Shown: positions 1-10,794 of the stretch, piece after piece
How the letters are laid out: each line of letters begins with the position of its first letter
Numbering within the stretch: the first letter of the stretch is position 1
Assembly: GCF_009834765.1 (NCBI RefSeq)
Contig: NZ_WVHP01000003.1
Coordinates: 1-64,000 of the forward strand
DNA length: 64,000 nt
Direction: 5' to 3'
DNA from: Saccharibacter sp. EH611
GTDB taxonomy: Bacteria > Pseudomonadota > Alphaproteobacteria > Acetobacterales > Acetobacteraceae
Notes under the pieces: generated by a model
Told to the model about the DNA's origin: nothing
Databases searched by the model: none
Seen by the model: only the letters and a program-made list of their open reading frames with translations
Translations under genes and position numbers: made by a program

Positions 1-3000
1 TTTCTGCCGTCATAAGAGCATGACTGCCATCATTCACAGTCTGGCCAGCAACACGCCCCCCATTGACATCAAATGTGCCAGCATTGGACACCGCACTCTG
101 TAAAGAGCCTGTCAACTGAAGCCCTGCACCTGATGCAATAGACGTGGTTCCCGTATAAGTATTCGCACCCGTCAGAACTTCCTGACCGCCGGTGATACTC
201 AGTGACCCACCGGCACCAGACATCACACCGGAATACACATTCCCAAATGGCGCATTCGCATTGGACAATTGCAGAGTTTTCGACCCCAGAGCAACGCTTC
301 CAGTCCCATCAAGAGCCTGAACCGCTGTCGTACCTGTGCCAAGCCCTGAAATGTCAAAGCTCCCATCGCTGGCCACATGCACACCAGAGGAATGCTGAAC
401 ACCACCATTTTGAGAAAGCACTAGGGTACCATGCTCTACAGTGGTCGCGCCTGTATAATTGCTCGGCGCTTGTATGAAGGTGCGCCCCGTTCCGGCCTGA
501 ACGAAGTCACCTGAACCATAAAGATTCTGCGGTAACGCGTAATCGTTGCTACGATTAACAATGAATCTTCCATCATCACGGATCGCCCCACTTCCAGCAG
601 AGCCGGTCGTGCCTCCTGCGCCGACTTGCAAAATCGTCCCTTTATCAATTCCGGTTTCACCCGTGTACCGATTATCACCAGAGAGTATTTCCATACCCTT
701 GGCGAGGGTCAAACCACCTTGGCCGTCAATCACACCACTATAGTGATTATCCGTTAGTATCTGGCCATCCTGACCAACCGTGCGCTTTGCATCCGAGAGC
801 GTTAAGGTCTTATCCCCTAAATGAACCTGCCCCTGTCCCCCCAGGGTTTGGACAGACGTTCCCGCTGCATCAATCCCTGAAATATCAAAGCGAGCATTTC
901 CAGCACTCTGGACACCAGCAGACTGAGCAATAGATCCCTTGCCACGCAAATTAAGCGTGCCATTAATTAGGTCAGTCGCACCACTATAGCTGTTTTCATT
1001 TGTTAAGGTCGTGCTCCCGCTTCCCCGTTGAGCCAAACTCCCTGTCCCAGAAATCTTCTGAGCTAATGTCAGGTCATTGGAACGATTAACGGCAAGCGCC
1101 CCGTTATCAAGAATATCAGCAGAGCCAGTCGTCCCCGTCGTCCCACCATTACCTAATTGAAGCGTGCCGGCATCAATCGTGGTTGAACCCTGATAATGAT
1201 TATCTGCTGTGACAATCAATGTCCCGAGGCCTGTTTTTGTCAGAGCTGTTCCACCCTGAACCTGACTATCGTTAATCGCACTATTTAATTCAGCGACAAT
1301 CTTTGCACTGTCTTCAGATGTTCGCCCGTTTCCAACATTAATGACCGTATTATTACTAGCCGCGTACAGGTCATCTCCCGTGATCTTATAATGGTTTTGT
1401 GCATCCCCACTGATAAACTGCATTCCTGTTATTTTCACAGGATTAAAGCTGCCATCAGCCGCGCTATCTTTAACCGTCACCGTCCCTGTCTGAGCACTAA
1501 AAATGGCACGAGAAGCAGCCAACCAGCCAACATTCCCTGCTCCATTAAATGTCGTCCAGTTATTCCCAGTGCGAGCAACCCACTCGCCATCACCGCCATC
1601 CACGTGACCATTACCAAGAGCAACGTCCGTGCCGTGATTCGCTGGATTGCCACCATCCCAAAAGTTCAAGTTCTTGGCATCCACAACAAGATTAATCTGA
1701 TGAGCCATCTCTGTTTGCAACGTCAGATAATCACCTTGATAGTTCTCAGGAATGGCAAGATTCCCTTTACCAAGGGCTAAGTCATTCTTCGCGAAGGCTT
1801 TTCCGTCAGGGCCATACAAGTTACCGCCATAATCATACAAGCGGTACACACCGGCATCCAACGCGTTATCATGAACGCTTGGTCCTGAATTTACATTCAC
1901 CTTCAGAGTACCGCCAAGGGTCAGGTCTCCCTGAACATTGACATAATCATTATATGACCCACCAGCGATACCAGCTTGCCCAATAGTCCATTGCTGCTGT
2001 GAGCCCGCTTCTGTCACCAAATTCCCTTTGACCGTCAGGCCACCAACGGCTCCAGACACATCACCGGGCGCAAAGGTAGCGCCTGACTGAACTGTTGCAT
2101 TACCCCCTAAAGTACCGCGACCGGCAAGGGTGGCGCCAGATTGTACGGTCGTCGCGCCTGTGGCTTTGCTTTGGTCACCATCAACTTGTAACGTGCCATG
2201 CTCAACCGTCGTTTCCCCTGTGTAGGAATTATTCCCAGAAAGAGCCGTCACACCCGAACCGACTTGGTCAAAACGCCCAGAACCAGAAATGGCCGATGCC
2301 ATATCAACACGGTTACTATGATTAATCATCAACTGACCATCATTGACGATAGGTGATCCCGTAGCGCGTCCACTCGTGCCGCCATCGCCATACTGCACAA
2401 CAGCATGAGAGCCTATCGTGGTTGTCCCGCTATACGTGCTATCACCGGTCATGATTTGCTTGCCGGTATTAACCGTCAAGCCACCAATCCCTTGTAGAGC
2501 CCCGCCATAGGTTCCCTGACCCTGCTGAATCGTCAGGAGTCCCGATAGCGTTCCTTTGCCCGCGCCTGTTAGTGAACCAACCGTGGCATTCTGCGCAGAG
2601 ACATCAAAAGTGCCCTTCCCTGTATCCACAGCGCCCGTAATGGTTGCCCCATCAAGAAGAACATATCCTTGGTTGGTCAGTGTGTTCGCATTACTCTGGT
2701 GCAACAGAACGCGCCCAGCTTGATTGTTGATATCTCCAAACTGAGCCTTATTAAGGCCCGTTAAAACAGCATTCGCGTCATCATTCGTGCTCTGACCGGC
2801 AACCTGTCCGCCATCAACAGTCACCGTTCCTTTATTATAAACGTCCCCCTGAAGAGAGCCCTTAAGGAGGGTCAGCTCTGCATTGGGTGATACAGCTGTT
2901 GTGCCTGCGTACGTCTGCTGCCCCGTGAAAATTTCCTTTCCACCGGTGATATTAACACCACCATTACCAGAAATAACGCCTGTATAAAGATTACCAAACT

Positions 3001-6000
3001 TCTCATTAGCATTGGAAATCTTTAGCGTATTATTTCCTAACGAAATATTACCACTCCCATCCAATGCTTGGATGGTCTTCGTCTGCCCAGTATTACTGGT
3101 TTGTGCCGCATCATCTACAGCAAAAAGTGACAGACGAAACAGAGAGAAAGGCTGTGCGGTTTGTCCGCCAGAAATATCAAACACACTGTTGTTGAGGACA
3201 TGAACGCCTGAAGAGCTCTCAATGGAGCCGTTATCATTTAGAGCCAGAACCCCATTCTCTACTGTTGTCGCTCCGCGATAAGCCTGCGACGTATTCACAA
3301 CAGTTCGTCCTGTTCCAGCTTGCACAAGATCACCTACGCCAGAAACAACCTGAGAAATGTCATATCTATTGCTACGGTTAATCTTTAACGTACCATCATC
3401 ATTAATGGCCGTGCGAGCCACTCCTCCTGTCGTTCCCCCAAGACCCAACTGTAACGTCGCATTTTTCCCTATCGTTGTATCGCCCGCATAACGCTGATCT
3501 GCTGAGAAGATCTGTGTCCCACCGGAAACATTAACGCTTCCACCACCTGACATGACACCGTCATAAGTATCATGCGCGTTGGCAATCTTAAGCTCACCTG
3601 TAAGGGTACCGTTCGCCGTGCCAACAAGCGAGCCAATCTGGGCATTGTTATTCGTAACGTCAAACAACCCACTATTAGAATGCAGCGTCCCGTTTACTGT
3701 ATTTCCATCTAAGGTCAAATTCGCTGTATTGGTTACATCGCCGGTTACAACATTCTGCTTGCCCAGAGTGGCTGTCCCGCTGTTCGTAACACTCGCCAGC
3801 TTACCCCCTGACGCACCAAAGGTTTGACCTGCCGCATTCGTCACATTTCCGGCAGTGGCGTTCGTCAACGCAACACGCCCTTGCGTATTCACAATATCGC
3901 TAAAGGACGCATTATTCTCAGCCGTTAAAAGCGCACTAGAACCATTATTGACCGTCTGCCCCGCAATAGAACCACCATCAACATCTAGTTTACCCGCATT
4001 TTTAGCGTCGTGCTGCAAAGATCCCTTAAGGATCAATGTCGCAGGAATCGCAACGGAAGTGATTCCTGAAGACGTGTTCGTTCCCTCAAAGATCTCCTGC
4101 CCACCTGTTAGGGTGACCTCGCCCTTTCCTGAAACAATACCTGAATATTTATTACCGAATGCCGTATTTGCATTGGAAATCTGAAGGTTTTTGTCTCCTA
4201 AGAAAACATTACCATTACCATCAAGAGCTTGGACAATTGCTGTCTTCCCGTCATTCCCGGTTTGTACATCTGGTGTCCCTCCAGGGATAGTGAGGCCACT
4301 ATGCACACCTCCAGACGAAGCAGACTGTGCTTTAATCTCAGAAATATCAAATACGCCATCATTGTTCACATGAACACCCGAGGAGCGTAATACTGAACCA
4401 CCTTCTTGTAAGGCTAATCTTCCGTGTTCAATAGACGTGAAACCCGTATACGCATTTGGCGATGTAATGATCGTCCGCCCTGCACCAATCTGTTTGACAT
4501 TACCGCCGCCCAATAATGCCTGAGATAGCAAATAATCATTGCTGCGGTTAATGACTAAGTTGCCCTCATCACGGATAGTCCCACTCGCAACAGACCCTGT
4601 TTCTCCCCCATCACCAAGTTGAAGCGTCGCATCGTTACCAATAAAAGTGTCGCCTGTATAACTATTCTGACCAGAGAAAACCTGAGTCCCTTTTTGAATA
4701 TCAACTTGTTGATTATTCCCTGACAGAACACCACTGTACGTATCGTGAGCATTCGTCAATGTAAGGTGCCCATTCAGCGTACCAGGAGCACTCCCTGCTA
4801 ATGACCCAACAGACGCTGTATTGTTGGTAACCGTAAAGGATCCGCCATTAGAGTATAATGTACCACCAATAGTGTCTCCATCTAAGGTTAATTTCCCTGT
4901 ATTGGTAACATTTTGCTTAACATTATTACCATTTATTAACGATGTCGTGCCAGCATTCGTAAGGCTTTCTAACTGTCCACCTGTTGCACTAAAAGTACCT
5001 TCAGACGAATTCGTTACATCTTGAGCAGACGCGTTAACAAGCGTAGCACGACCATCATTATTAATAATATTACCTAAAGAAGCATTGTTTTCAGCCGTGA
5101 GAACAGCATTAGACCCGTTATTTGTGGTTGTCCCAGCAATCAAACCACCATTAACATCAACAACACCCGCGTTCGTCACGTCCCCTTTTAAGGAGCCTGG
5201 CAAAAGCAACGTCGCATTTTGGGTAACCCGTGTCATCCCTTTGTAGGTATTGGCACCACTGAGTATTTCCGTTCCATTAGCAATGGTCAGACCACCACTG
5301 CCCGAAATGACACCACCATATTGGTTGTCAGTAATAAGCTGGCCATCTTTTGAAAAATCAAAGACAAGGTCGCCCTTGTTGGGATCATACGCATTAGACG
5401 CAATCACCTTACCGTCAGCATCGGTGTAAATGAGGTGATTACCATTTGATCCTGTATAGCGATCATCAGAAATATCAACCGAGCGTTTCACATCCTGACT
5501 TTCAAGCAACTGCACCCGGATCGTGCGGTTAGCATTCGTCAGTGTCAGGTTTTTATCACCTAAATTAACGTAGCCTTGCCCACCCAAAGTGGTTACAGGC
5601 GTCCCAGACGCTGAAATACCCGCAATATCAAAATGTCCCGGAGCACTGCTCATAACCCCTGAAGATTGGGCTATAGACCCTTCGCCCGCCAGTGCGAGCG
5701 TACCATTCAGGATGGTCGTGCTTCCTGTATAACCCTCCTGAGCGCTCAAGGTCGTATGGCTATCATTGCCTCCCATCTGCACGAAAGAACCGGAGCCAGA
5801 AATTTTCTGTGTGAAATTCACATCATTAGAGCGATTAACCTCAAGGACACCATTATTGGTGATGTCTCCCGAGCCAGCCCAACCGGAGGAGCCACCATTC
5901 CCCAATTGAAGTGTTCCCGCGTCAATCGTGGTACCACCTTTATAAGCATTATCTGCTGTTAAGATGAGTGTCCCCAAGTCGCTTTTCGTTAATGCTCCCC

Positions 6001-9000
6001 CACCAGCAACCTGACTATCATTGAGAACAGAACCAATCTCAGCAACCATATTTTTACTGGCTAACGTACCATCACCAACACGGATCGTTGTATTCTTGTT
6101 CGTCACAAAAAGATCATCACCCGTGATCTTGTAATGGTTTTGAGCATCACCACCAATAAACTGCATCCCGATTGTCGTGACAGGATCGGATTGTCCTAGG
6201 CTGTTATGATCTTTAACGGTTACAGTACCAGGTGTGTTGGTGAAAATAGCACGCCCACCAAGAAGCCACCCTGTATTTGAGAAACCAGATACTGATGTCC
6301 AATTATTACCAGTATGAGCAATCCACTCCCCATCACCGCCATCAACAACACCATTACCAACAGAAGGATTATCACCATGATGAGCCGGATTACCACCATC
6401 CCAGAAGTTCAGGTTTTTAGCATCAGCAACAATATTGACCTGATTGGGAACGGACAATTTCTGTAAGGTAAGATAGTCCCCAGTATATCCGTCGGGAATG
6501 CTCAAATTTCCCTTATTGATCGTCAAACCATTATCGGATAGTTTTCCGCCATAACTGTAAAGCCGATAAACCCCTGGCTCCAATACACCATTATGCACAC
6601 TGGGGCCATTCAGGTTGGCGTTCACAACCAATTGTCCGCCGAGTGTTAAATCACCTTTGGCATTCACATAGTCGTTATAGGCGCCACCGGCAGTCCCAAT
6701 TTGGCCAATATCCCATTTTTGCTGTGAACCATTTTCTTCAGTCAAATTACCTTGAATAGTAAACGCACCAATTGTCTCCGGCGCATCCCCCGGAGACAAG
6801 GTTGCACCTTTTTGGAGATAAACATTACCCCCCAAAATACCGCTACCAGCAAGGTTAGCACCAGACTGCACAATCGTATCGCCGCTAGCAGGGCTCTGAT
6901 CACCATCGACCTGCAACGTCCCGTTAGTAACAGTCGTTCCACCCGTGTAGGAGTTATTTCCCGAAAGAACAGTCGTACCGGTACCAACCTGATGTAACGA
7001 CCCAGAACCAAAAATACCCGACGTGCCCTGTACGAGGTTACTATGATCAATGATCAGTTGCCCATCATCACGGATCTGAGGATTTGTGTTAGGGAATATT
7101 CCCTTAATACGACCAGTTGTGCCACCATCCCCATATTGTACAATGGCGTTCTTTCCGATAGTGGTCAGTCCCGTATAGTTGCTATCTCCTGTCAGGATTT
7201 GTTTACCGTTGTTAACCGTAAAGCTTCCCGCACCATCCATCGAACCGGAATACGTGCCTTGAGCATTTTCGACAGTCAAATTACCATCGATTTTCCCTGC
7301 TCCAGCCCCTGTTAGCGAGCCAATAGTCGCATTATTCGAGGATACCTCAAAACTACCATTGCTTCCGACAGCAAGAACCCCATTAATCGTGGAACCATCA
7401 ATTAAAGCATAACCATTATTCTTAATACTATTAGCTAAACTCTGTCTTAAAACAAGCTTCCCAGAATTATTTTCAATATCACCAAACGTACTGTGATTAA
7501 CACCTGTCAAAGTTGCATTTGCATTATCATTAATGCTCTTACCGGAAATCGTCCCACCATCAACCGTAACAGTGCCTTGGTTGTACAGTCCCCCTTGGTT
7601 AGGATCAACCGCTCCGCCTTGGAGAGAACCTGTTAAAATAAGACCTGCTCCGGAGGAAACAGACATCCTTCCTGAAAAAGTATTTTGTCCAGAGAAAATC
7701 TCCTGACCACCAGTGATATTAACACCACCAGAACCAGAAATAGAGCCGTTAAATCGATTACCTACAACAACAGAACCATCTTTGTTCAGATCAACAACTC
7801 TATCACCATTATCTGCATTATACTGACTTTTAGGAATAACTTTACCATTACTGTCAATATAGACCGTATTATCATTTCCCTCCCCACTATAGGTGTTGGA
7901 GGTCACATTAATGGTTTCACCGTCATCTCTAAAGACAGTATTCACTGTACTATTACCATTTGTAATCGTTAAATCATTCCCACCAAGAATAACCTGCCCC
8001 TGCCCACTCAACGTTTGAATAGACGTTCCATGATTATTCAAAGAAGAAAGATCAAATTTTGCAGAATCACCATCAACCCGTACGCCAGCTGATTGGCTAA
8101 TAGAGCTCGAACCGGCTAGCGCCAATGTCCCATTCGTGACATGCGTAGCACCCGTATAGGAATTATTCCCCATCAAGGTTGTTGTGCCAGAACCATTCTG
8201 CCACACATCACCCGATCCAGAAATAGTTTGTCCTAACGTGATTCCATTACTGCGGTTGACCGCTAACGTACCTTTATTAACAATTTCACCGGCCCCGACA
8301 GACCCGGTCTCTCCCCCATTACCGAGCTGAAGCGTCCCACCACTAATGAATGTTTGGCCTTGATAATTGTTATTCGCCCCGAGAATCAATGTTCCTGGGT
8401 CAAGCTTCGTTAAGCCTGCCCCTCCTGATACCATACTGTCATCAAGGGTCGAATTAATAAGTGCTTTAATCGAACCACTAACAGACGATCCATCACCGAC
8501 ACGAATGGTCAACATCTTTGACGATGCATAAATAGGGTCGCCATTCAGCGTGTATACACCACCATCAGTATTCGCAAATTGCATTCCATCCACTAGAACA
8601 GGATCACTTTGAGTACTTTGTACGGTTACAGTCCCTGCTTTCCTTTCAAAAACAGCAAACTGTCCTGATCCCCAAGGGCCATGTGTTTGAGCATTCAGAT
8701 CTGTCCAATTATCACCAGCCTTATCAAAAGCACCTGAAGGCAGATATCCACCTCTATTTTTTGGAGCATTCGCACCAGCCCAAAAACCCTCTCCTCCGTA
8801 AATATGGTGATCAACCCCCGCTCCATCATCACCAATATGCGTAGCACTCCAAAATGTTAGATGTTGTGGATTTGAAACTAAGTTAACTTGATTGCTAACT
8901 GCAGTTTGGACATCAATTGTATTAATATTAACACCTTTTTCTGTAGCTAAATGAAAACTCGGATCAATTGATAATGTCCCATCATAGCTATAGGTTCTAT

Positions 9001-10672
9001 AAATACCATCTTGCAAACTTCCATCAGGCTTCATATTGCGCCCTTGTGGCGTAGCGATTACATCCACGGAACCCGCAAGAGATAAGTTTCCACCGACATT
9101 AATAAAACTACTTGAAGCCGCACTATTTTCGCTGTCACGACCTACAAGCCACGTTTGATGGGAATTAGGATCAAATGAAAGATTTTTCTTAATGTTTAGA
9201 GCACCAATATACTCTCCATCCCCAGGAGCTACCCTTCCTCCTGCTTGTATGATGCCATCACCACCAAGCGTTCCAGTACCCGCTAGTATCCCACTATTCG
9301 TAACCTGAGTATCACCTGTTGCAGCACTCTGATCACCATTAACAATCAGTGTGCCACCTTTCACCCAAGTCTCACCTTTATAATCATTATTGCCCGTCAG
9401 GCGAAGCGACCCAGGCCCCTGCTGGGTTAACCCACCTGCACCCGTAATCTTTTGAGTAGCCGTTAAAGAATCTGACCGATTAAATACAACCGATGCATCA
9501 CTATTTTTTAGAATAATATTAGGAGAATTATCAATAGATCCTGTATTTCCACCATTACCTATTTGAATAGATCCATGCTGTACAACAGTATCTCCTGTAT
9601 ATTGGTTCTTCCCTGTTATAAGAAGATTCCCACCTTCAACGGTCGTCCCTCCCTGAAAGCTATTATTCCCGCTCAGAGTTAACGACCCAGTGCCCTGCTT
9701 ATCAACACCGCCCTTCCCTGAAAGAACCCCAGAAAATTCTGACTGCTGATCAAGAGTGTTGGCATACAACGTCCCATTCAATGTCATATTCACAGCTGAA
9801 TGGAGAGAAAATCCTTGGTAGTTCTGTATAGTCCCGTTATTCACCAACATTTTATACTGTGAAGGCGACAGATTGGTAATAATACCAGGCTTAGAGGGTG
9901 AAACATCCCCTGCCACGAGAGTGCCGTTAGGCCCAACATTCAACGTCGCAAAGCCTGTCCTCACGCCCGACCCAAAAATAACTTGGCCATTATTAGAGAT
10001 TTGTCCACCATCGCTAACGTTAACGGTGCCCTGCCCATCTCCATTAATATACAGGTTATAGCTCCTAGCCGTTAAAGTAGAGCCCTGCCCAACAACATCT
10101 ACTTCTCCTGATGTATTGCCATAATTACCAACCACAACACCATATGCTGACGCTTGGGCACCATCAGCAATTCTTAAAATACTCGTTTTCGTACTCGACC
10201 CCGTTCCATAACTTGAATCGCCATTACCCACCACAAACAAGGCCTGATTTTGAAAATTACTATTGGCTCCTTGTATGGACAACTCACCAGAGGATCCCTG
10301 TGCAATCCCAATTGCTACGTTGCCATCTGAAGCAAACAAACTATTATCGACGACCATCTTGGGGTAGCTATCTGTATAGCTGGAGACTGTTACAGAACTC
10401 GTAAGAACGTACTGCTGACCAACATTAAAAATCAACGTCCCATTATTTACACTTGTTGACCCCGAATAGGTATTGGTTCCTGTAACAGTAACAGTACCAC
10501 TTCCATCCTTTACGAGAGAAACAGGTCCATTAACTGCATCTTGTACGGTAGAATCCGTATTATCAGCCCCCACAACATATTGACCGCCCGTGTCATCTGC
10601 ATAACCAATATCCACAAAGACCATTGATACGCTGCTCAACAACAGAGAACGGAACAAAGGGGCGACTTTCAT
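1..10672 (-). CDS. Giant secreted autotransporter-type adhesin (beta-strand repeat protein), C-terminus outside window
   Basis: The frame starts at the ATG complementary to 10670-10672 and I saw no stop in the stretches I read in frame, sampled along its length to the window edge, so at least 3,557 codons are present. A good ribosome site (GGAGAGG, 10681-10687) lies 8 nt before the ATG. The N-terminus is a signal peptide (MKVAPLFRSLLLSSVSM..., likely cut after GYA near residue 25). The rest is built from repeats of the passenger-associated type (Pfam PATR/TIGR02601), with phrases such as NTYSGSTSV-NNGTLIF and DNHYQGSTTIDAGTLQLG, rich in Gly, Thr, Asn and Ser and almost without Cys. Such proteins form long surface beta-helices. 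No TPS-type N-terminal secretion domain is visible, so a C-terminal autotransporter barrel beyond position 1 is expected but unseen. Very large nested duplications are present (separate entry). Adhesion is the usual role; the ligand is unknown. Confidence 0.85.
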   Translation of the reverse strand, partial: MKVAPLFRSLLLSSVSMVFVDIGYADDTGGQYVVGADNTDSTVQDAVNGPVSLVKDGSGTVTVTGTNTYSGSTSVNNGTLIFNVGQQYVLTSSVTVSSYTDSYPKMVVDNSLFASDGNVAIGIAQGSSGELSIQGANSNFQNQALFVVGNGDSSYGTGSSTKTSILRIADGAQASAYGVVVGNYGNTSGEVDVVGQGSTLTARSYNLYINGDGQGTVNVSDGGQISNNGQVIFGSGVRTGFATLNVGPNGTLVAGDVSPSKPGIITNLSPSQYKMLVNNGTIQNYQGFSLHSAVNMTLNGTLYANTLDQQSEFSGVLSGKGGVDKQGTGSLTLSGNNSFQGGTTVEGGNLLITGKNQYTGDTVVQHGSIQIGNGGNTGSIDNSPNIILKNSDASVVFNRSDSLTATQKITGAGGLTQQGPGSLRLTGNNDYKGETWVKGGTLIVNGDQSAATGDTQVTNSGILAGTGTLGGDGIIQAGGRVAPGDGEYIGALNIKKNLSFDPNSHQTWLVGRDSENSAASSSFINVGGNLSLAGSVDVIATPQGRNMKPDGSLQDGIYRTYSYDGTLSIDPSFHLATEKGVNINTIDVQTAVSNQVNLVSNPQHLTFWSATHIGDDGAGVDHHIYGGEGFWAGANAPKNRGGYLPSGAFDKAGDNWTDLNAQTHGPWGSGQFAVFERKAGTVTVQSTQSDPVLVDGMQFANTDGGVYTLNGDPIYASSKMLTIRVGDGSSVSGSIKALINSTLDDSMVSGGAGLTKLDPGTLILGANNNYQGQTFISGGTLQLGNGGETGSVGAGEIVNKGTLAVNRSNGITLGQTISGSGDVWQNGSGTTTLMGNNSYTGATHVTNGTLALAGSSSISQSAGVRVDGDSAKFDLSSLNNHGTSIQTLSGQGQVILGGNDLTITNGNSTVNTVFRDDGETINVTSNTYSGEGNDNTVYIDSNGKVIPKSQYNADNGDRVVDLNKDGSVVVGNRFNGSISGSGGVNITGGQEIFSGQNTFSGRMSVSSGAGLILTGSLQGGAVDPNQGGLYNQGTVTVDGGTISGKSINDNANATLTGVNHSTFGDIENNSGKLVLRQSLANSIKNNGYALIDGSTINGVLAVGSNGSFEVSSNNATIGSLTGAGAGKIDGNLTVENAQGTYSGSMDGAGSFTVNNGKQILTGDSNYTGLTTIGKNAIVQYGDGGTTGRIKGIFPNTNPQIRDDGQLIIDHSNLVQGTSGIFGSGSLHQVGTGTTVLSGNNSYTGGTTVTNGTLQVDGDQSPASGDTIVQSGANLAGSGILGGNVYLQKGATLSPGDAPETIGAFTIQGNLTEENGSQQKWDIGQIGTAGGAYNDYVNAKGDLTLGGQLVVNANLNGPSVHNGVLEPGVYRLYSYGGKLSDNGLTINKGNLSIPDGYTGDYLTLQKLSVPNQVNIVADAKNLNFWDGGNPAHHGDNPSVGNGVVDGGDGEWIAHTGNNWTSVSGFSNTGWLLGGRAIFTNTPGTVTVKDHNSLGQSDPVTTIGMQFIGGDAQNHYKITGDDLFVTNKNTTIRVGDGTLASKNMVAEIGSVLNDSQVAGGGALTKSDLGTLILTADNAYKGGTTIDAGTLQLGNGGSSGWAGSGDITNNGVLEVNRSNDVNFTQKISGSGSFVQMGGNDSHTTLSAQEGYTGSTTILNGTLALAGEGSIAQSSGVMSSAPGHFDIAGISASGTPVTTLGGQGYVNLGDKNLTLTNANRTIRVQLLESQDVKRSVDISDDRYTGSNGNHLIYTDADGKVIASNAYDPNKGDLVFDFSKDGQLITDNQYGGVISGSGGLTIANGTEILSGANTYKGMTRVTQNATLLLPGSLKGDVTNAGVVDVNGGLIAGTTTNNGSNAVLTAENNASLGNIINNDGRATLVNASAQDVTNSSEGTFSATGGQLESLTNAGTTSLINGNNVKQNVTNTGKLTLDGDTIGGTLYSNGGSFTVTNNTASVGSLAGSAPGTLNGHLTLTNAHDTYSGVLSGNNQQVDIQKGTQVFSGQNSYTGDTFIGNDATLQLGDGGETGSVASGTIRDEGNLVINRSNDYLLSQALLGGGNVKQIGAGRTIITSPNAYTGFTSIEHGRLALQEGGSVLRSSGVHVNNDGVFDISEIKAQSASSGGVHSGLTIPGGTPDVQTGNDGKTAIVQALDGNGNVFLGDKNLQISNANTAFGNKYSGIVSGKGEVTLTGGQEIFEGTNTSSGITSVAIPATLILKGSLQHDAKNAGKLDVDGGSIAGQTVNNGSSALLTAENNASFSDIVNTQGRVALTNATAGNVTNAAGQTFGASGGKLASVTNSGTATLGKQNVVTGDVTNTANLTLDGNTVNGTLHSNSGLFDVTNNNAQIGSLVGTANGTLTGELKIANAHDTYDGVMSGGGSVNVSGGTQIFSADQRYAGDTTIGKNATLQLGLGGTTGGVARTAINDDGTLKINRSNRYDISQVVSGVGDLVQAGTGRTVVNTSQAYRGATTVENGVLALNDNGSIESSSGVHVLNNSVFDISGGQTAQPFSLFRLSLFAVDDAAQTSNTGQTKTIQALDGSGNISLGNNTLKISNANEKFGNLYTGVISGNGGVNITGGKEIFTGQQTYAGTTAVSPNAELTLLKGSLQGDVYNKGTVTVDGGQVAGQSTNDDANAVLTGLNKAQFGDINNQAGRVLLHQSNANTLTNQGYVLLDGATITGAVDTGKGTFDVSAQNATVGSLTGAGKGTLSGLLTIQQGQGTYGGALQGIGGLTVNTGKQIMTGDSTYSGTTTIGSHAVVQYGDGGTSGRATGSPIVNDGQLMINHSNRVDMASAISGSGRFDQVGSGVTALSGNNSYTGETTVEHGTLQVDGDQSKATGATTVQSGATLAGRGTLGGNATVQSGATFAPGDVSGAVGGLTVKGNLVTEAGSQQQWTIGQAGIAGGSYNDYVNVQGDLTLGGTLKVNVNSGPSVHDNALDAGVYRLYDYGGNLYGPDGKAFAKNDLALGKGNLAIPENYQGDYLTLQTEMAHQINLVVDAKNLNFWDGGNPANHGTDVALGNGHVDGGDGEWVARTGNNWTTFNGAGNVGWLAASRAIFSAQTGTVTVKDSAADGSFNPVKITGMQFISGDAQNHYKITGDDLYAASNNTVINVGNGRTSEDSAKIVAELNSAINDSQVQGGTALTKTGLGTLIVTADNHYQGSTTIDAGTLQLGNGGTTGTTGSADILDNGALAVNRSNDLTLAQKISGTGSLAQRGSGSTTLTNENSYSGATDLINGTLNLRGKGSIAQSAGVQSAGNARFDISGIDAAGTSVQTLGGQGQVHLGDKTLTLSDAKRTVGQDGQILTDNHYSGVIDGQGGLTLAKGMEILSGDNRYTGETGIDKGTILQVGAGGTTGSAGSGAIRDDGRFIVNRSNDYALPQNLYGSGDFVQAGTGRTFIQAPSNYTGATTVEHGTLVLSQNGGVQHSSGVHVASDGSFDISGLGTGTTAVQALDGTGSVALGSKTLQLSNANAPFGNVYSGVMSGAGGSLSITGGQEVLTGANTYTGTTSIASGAGLQLTGSLQSAVSNAGTFDVNGGRVAGQTVNDGSHALMTAE
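520..8000 (-). repeat. Nested long duplications inside the giant adhesin gene
   Basis: Read on the plus strand, diverged copies of the same text recur about 4.74 kb apart: 812 versus 5551 (cctaaat-aac...), 1372 versus 6116 (cccgtgatctt-taatggtttt), 1851-2007 versus 6571-6730, 2461 versus 7201 and 2931 versus 7696. A third partial copy begins near 7975, about 2.4 kb after the second. Between the two long copies, a shorter unit of about 1.16 kb repeats (near 2936, 4092 and 5260). The copies are clearly diverged, so these are old duplications under selection for a repeated fold rather than fresh tandem duplications. The boundaries given are approximate. Confidence 0.7.
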
Positions 10673-10794
10673 GACGAAATCCTCTCCAGTAAGGGCAGAC
10701 ATATCTTCGTCTTGAAGACAATTTTATACAATAACACCCCAATACATATTGGAATGCACAAGAGGTGATACAACCATAACTACTTTTGAGGTAG

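Noticed and set aside
1391-1780. Plus-strand open frames across 1-10400
   Set aside because: They are antisense to the adhesin, have no ribosome sites or families, and arise from its repetitive, stop-poor composition.
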